From Pseudomonadota bacterium (GTDB lineage Bacteria > Myxococcota_A > Polyangia > Polyangiales > JAFGIB01): a DNA stretch of 33,648 nucleotides. Below, piece by piece: positions 33,158 to 33,648 of the stretch (positions are counted from its first letter, which is position 1; each line of letters starts with the position of its first letter). A model generated the notes under the pieces. It ran no database searches, was not told where the DNA came from, and saw only the letters and a list, made by a program, of their open reading frames with translations. The stretch lies in NCBI GenBank assembly GCA_017881185.1, contig JADGRE010000042.1, positions 1 to 33,648 on the forward strand, in the 5' to 3' direction. Both the position numbers and the translations under genes were made by a program.

Positions 33158-33240
33158 GGAGGGTTGCCCGAGCGGCCAAAGGGAGCAGACTGTAAATCTG
33201 CCGGCTTATGCCTACAGTGGTTCGAACCCACTACCCTCCA
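33158..33240 (+). tRNA. tRNA-Tyr (anticodon GTA)
   Basis: A class II tRNA of 83 bases with a long variable arm. The acceptor GGAGGGT (33158-33164) pairs with ACCCTCC (33233-33239); discriminator A. The anticodon stem CAGA/TCTG frames CTGTAAA with GTA. The bases after the discriminator are CCG, so a full CCA is not encoded. Corresponds to E. coli tyrU. Confidence 0.95.
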
Positions 33241-33279
33241 CCGCCCGATCTCACGACGCGAGAGAAGTTAGGGAGAAGT

Positions 33280-33352
33280 GCGGGAGTAGCTCAGTTGGCA
33301 GAGCGTCAGCCTTCCAAGCTGAATGTCGCCGGTTCGAACCCGGTCTCCCGCT
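33280..33352 (+). tRNA. tRNA-Gly (anticodon TCC)
   Basis: The acceptor GCGGGAG (33280-33286) pairs with CTCCCGC (33345-33351); discriminator T. The stem TCAGC/GCTGA frames the loop CTTCCAA with anticodon TCC. The T-arm GGTTCGAACC is canonical. CCA is not encoded. Corresponds to E. coli glyT. Confidence 0.95.
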
Positions 33353-33383
33353 CCCACGACACCTGAACGAACGCAGCGAAAAG

Positions 33384-33403
33384 CCAGTAGATACCAGTAG
33401 ATA
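33384..33403. repeat. 10-bp tandem repeat in the tRNA spacer
   Basis: CCAGTAGATA occurs twice in direct tandem between tRNA-Gly and tRNA-Thr(GGT). It is AT-richer than the surroundings and may be a trace of slippage or part of a processing spacer. Confidence 0.7.
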
Positions 33404-33410
33404 CGAATAC

Positions 33411-33482
33411 GCCCAGGTAGCTCAGTGGTAGAGCACCTCCTTGGTAAGGAGGAGGTCGGGAGTTCAATCCTCCTCCTGGGCT
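33411..33482 (+). tRNA. tRNA-Thr (anticodon GGT)
   Basis: The acceptor GCCCAGG (33411-33417) pairs with CCTGGGC (33475-33481); discriminator T. The stem CCTCC/GGAGG frames the loop TTGGTAA with anticodon GGT. The T-loop is AGTTCAATCCT. CCA is not encoded. It is the last tRNA before tuf, as thrT is in E. coli. Confidence 0.95.
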
Positions 33483-33534
33483 CTGTAACGACACGGACCT
33501 TAACGATTTTTGAGAGACGGAGACGGAGGACGCC

Positions 33535-33648
33535 ATGGGCAAAGAAAAATTCGTCCGCACGAAGCCTCACGTGAACGTTGGCACCATCGGTCACATCGAC
33601 CACGGCAAGACCACGCTGACAGCTGCGATCACCAAGGTGATGGCTGAC
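33535..33648 (+). CDS. tuf: Elongation factor Tu, N-terminal fragment
   Basis: The first 38 codons; the gene runs off the window. [16 protein letters not shown] followed by [17 protein letters not shown] is the EF-Tu N-terminus with its P-loop GHIDHGKT. His-Ile-Asp replaces the more common His-Val-Asp in this loop, a change also seen in other EF-Tu proteins. GGAGG (33525-33529) lies 5 bases before ATG. It is probably co-transcribed with the four tRNAs upstream. Confidence 0.97.
   Translation, partial: MGKEKFVRTKPHVNVGTIGHIDHGKTTLTAAITKVMAD

Noticed and set aside
1-33648. CRISPR array, insertion sequence or prophage
   Set aside because: No regularly spaced repeats, no transposase or integrase and no terminal inverted repeats were seen; the cluster scars lack any element remains.

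Overview
The window is GC-rich and coding-dense, and most likely comes from a member of the Myxococcota (a myxobacterium, perhaps Polyangiales). The evidence is circumstantial: a GltJ/AgmX-like protein with an MJ0042 zinc ribbon and a GYF_2 domain, a second large zinc-ribbon membrane protein, a very long Cys-rich lipoprotein, a Pro/Ala-rich outer-membrane barrel protein, and many GTG/TTG starts. No rRNA gene is present, so the lineage is an inference.

Layout. 1-300: the tail of a lipase maturation factor-like protein. 310-1986 (-): a coupled DUF2157 / GDYXXLXY membrane pair. 2122-2547 (+): a group II truncated haemoglobin. 2602-6040 (-): two large zinc-ribbon membrane proteins. 6071-7994 (-): etfBA, closed by a good intrinsic terminator. 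8308-24449: a surface-polysaccharide cluster. 24464-32614: cell-envelope genes (degenerate M16 peptidase-like lipoprotein, PilZ protein, TPR lipoprotein, beta-barrel protein, Cys-rich lipoprotein). 33037-33648: tRNA-Thr(TGT), tRNA-Tyr(GTA), tRNA-Gly(TCC), tRNA-Thr(GGT) and the start of tuf, the same order as the E. coli thrU-tyrU-glyT-thrT-tufB operon.

The polysaccharide cluster is the most interesting part. On the right, overlapping rfbF-rfbG-like-rfbH genes should make a CDP-6-deoxy-4-keto sugar and start its C3 deoxygenation; RfbH has the diagnostic His in place of the PLP lysine and the exact C-X57-C-X-C-X7-C iron-sulfur spacing of E1 dehydrases. On the left, a leftward array reads: methyltransferase, FkbM-type methyltransferase, NeuB-cupin fusion, HAD hydrolase, thiamine-diphosphate enzyme. 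The ThDP enzyme suggests a two-carbon branch on a 4-keto sugar, as in yersiniose synthesis, and the NeuB/HAD pair suggests a PEP-derived acidic sugar. A polyprenyl-phosphate-type GT2, two large polytopic membrane proteins and a radical SAM/SPASM protein complete the set. No CMP-sugar synthetase, E3-type reductase, flippase or polymerase is recognisable here.

The cluster carries scars: a frameshifted epimerase tail directly upstream of the GT2 gene, a GT2 tail lacking its catalytic half, and a 15-codon head of the HAD gene pointing away from that tail. These suggest repeated gene exchange or deletion within the cluster. A 24-codon ORF joined by ATGA overlaps to both the GT2 remnant and the radical SAM gene is also worth a look.
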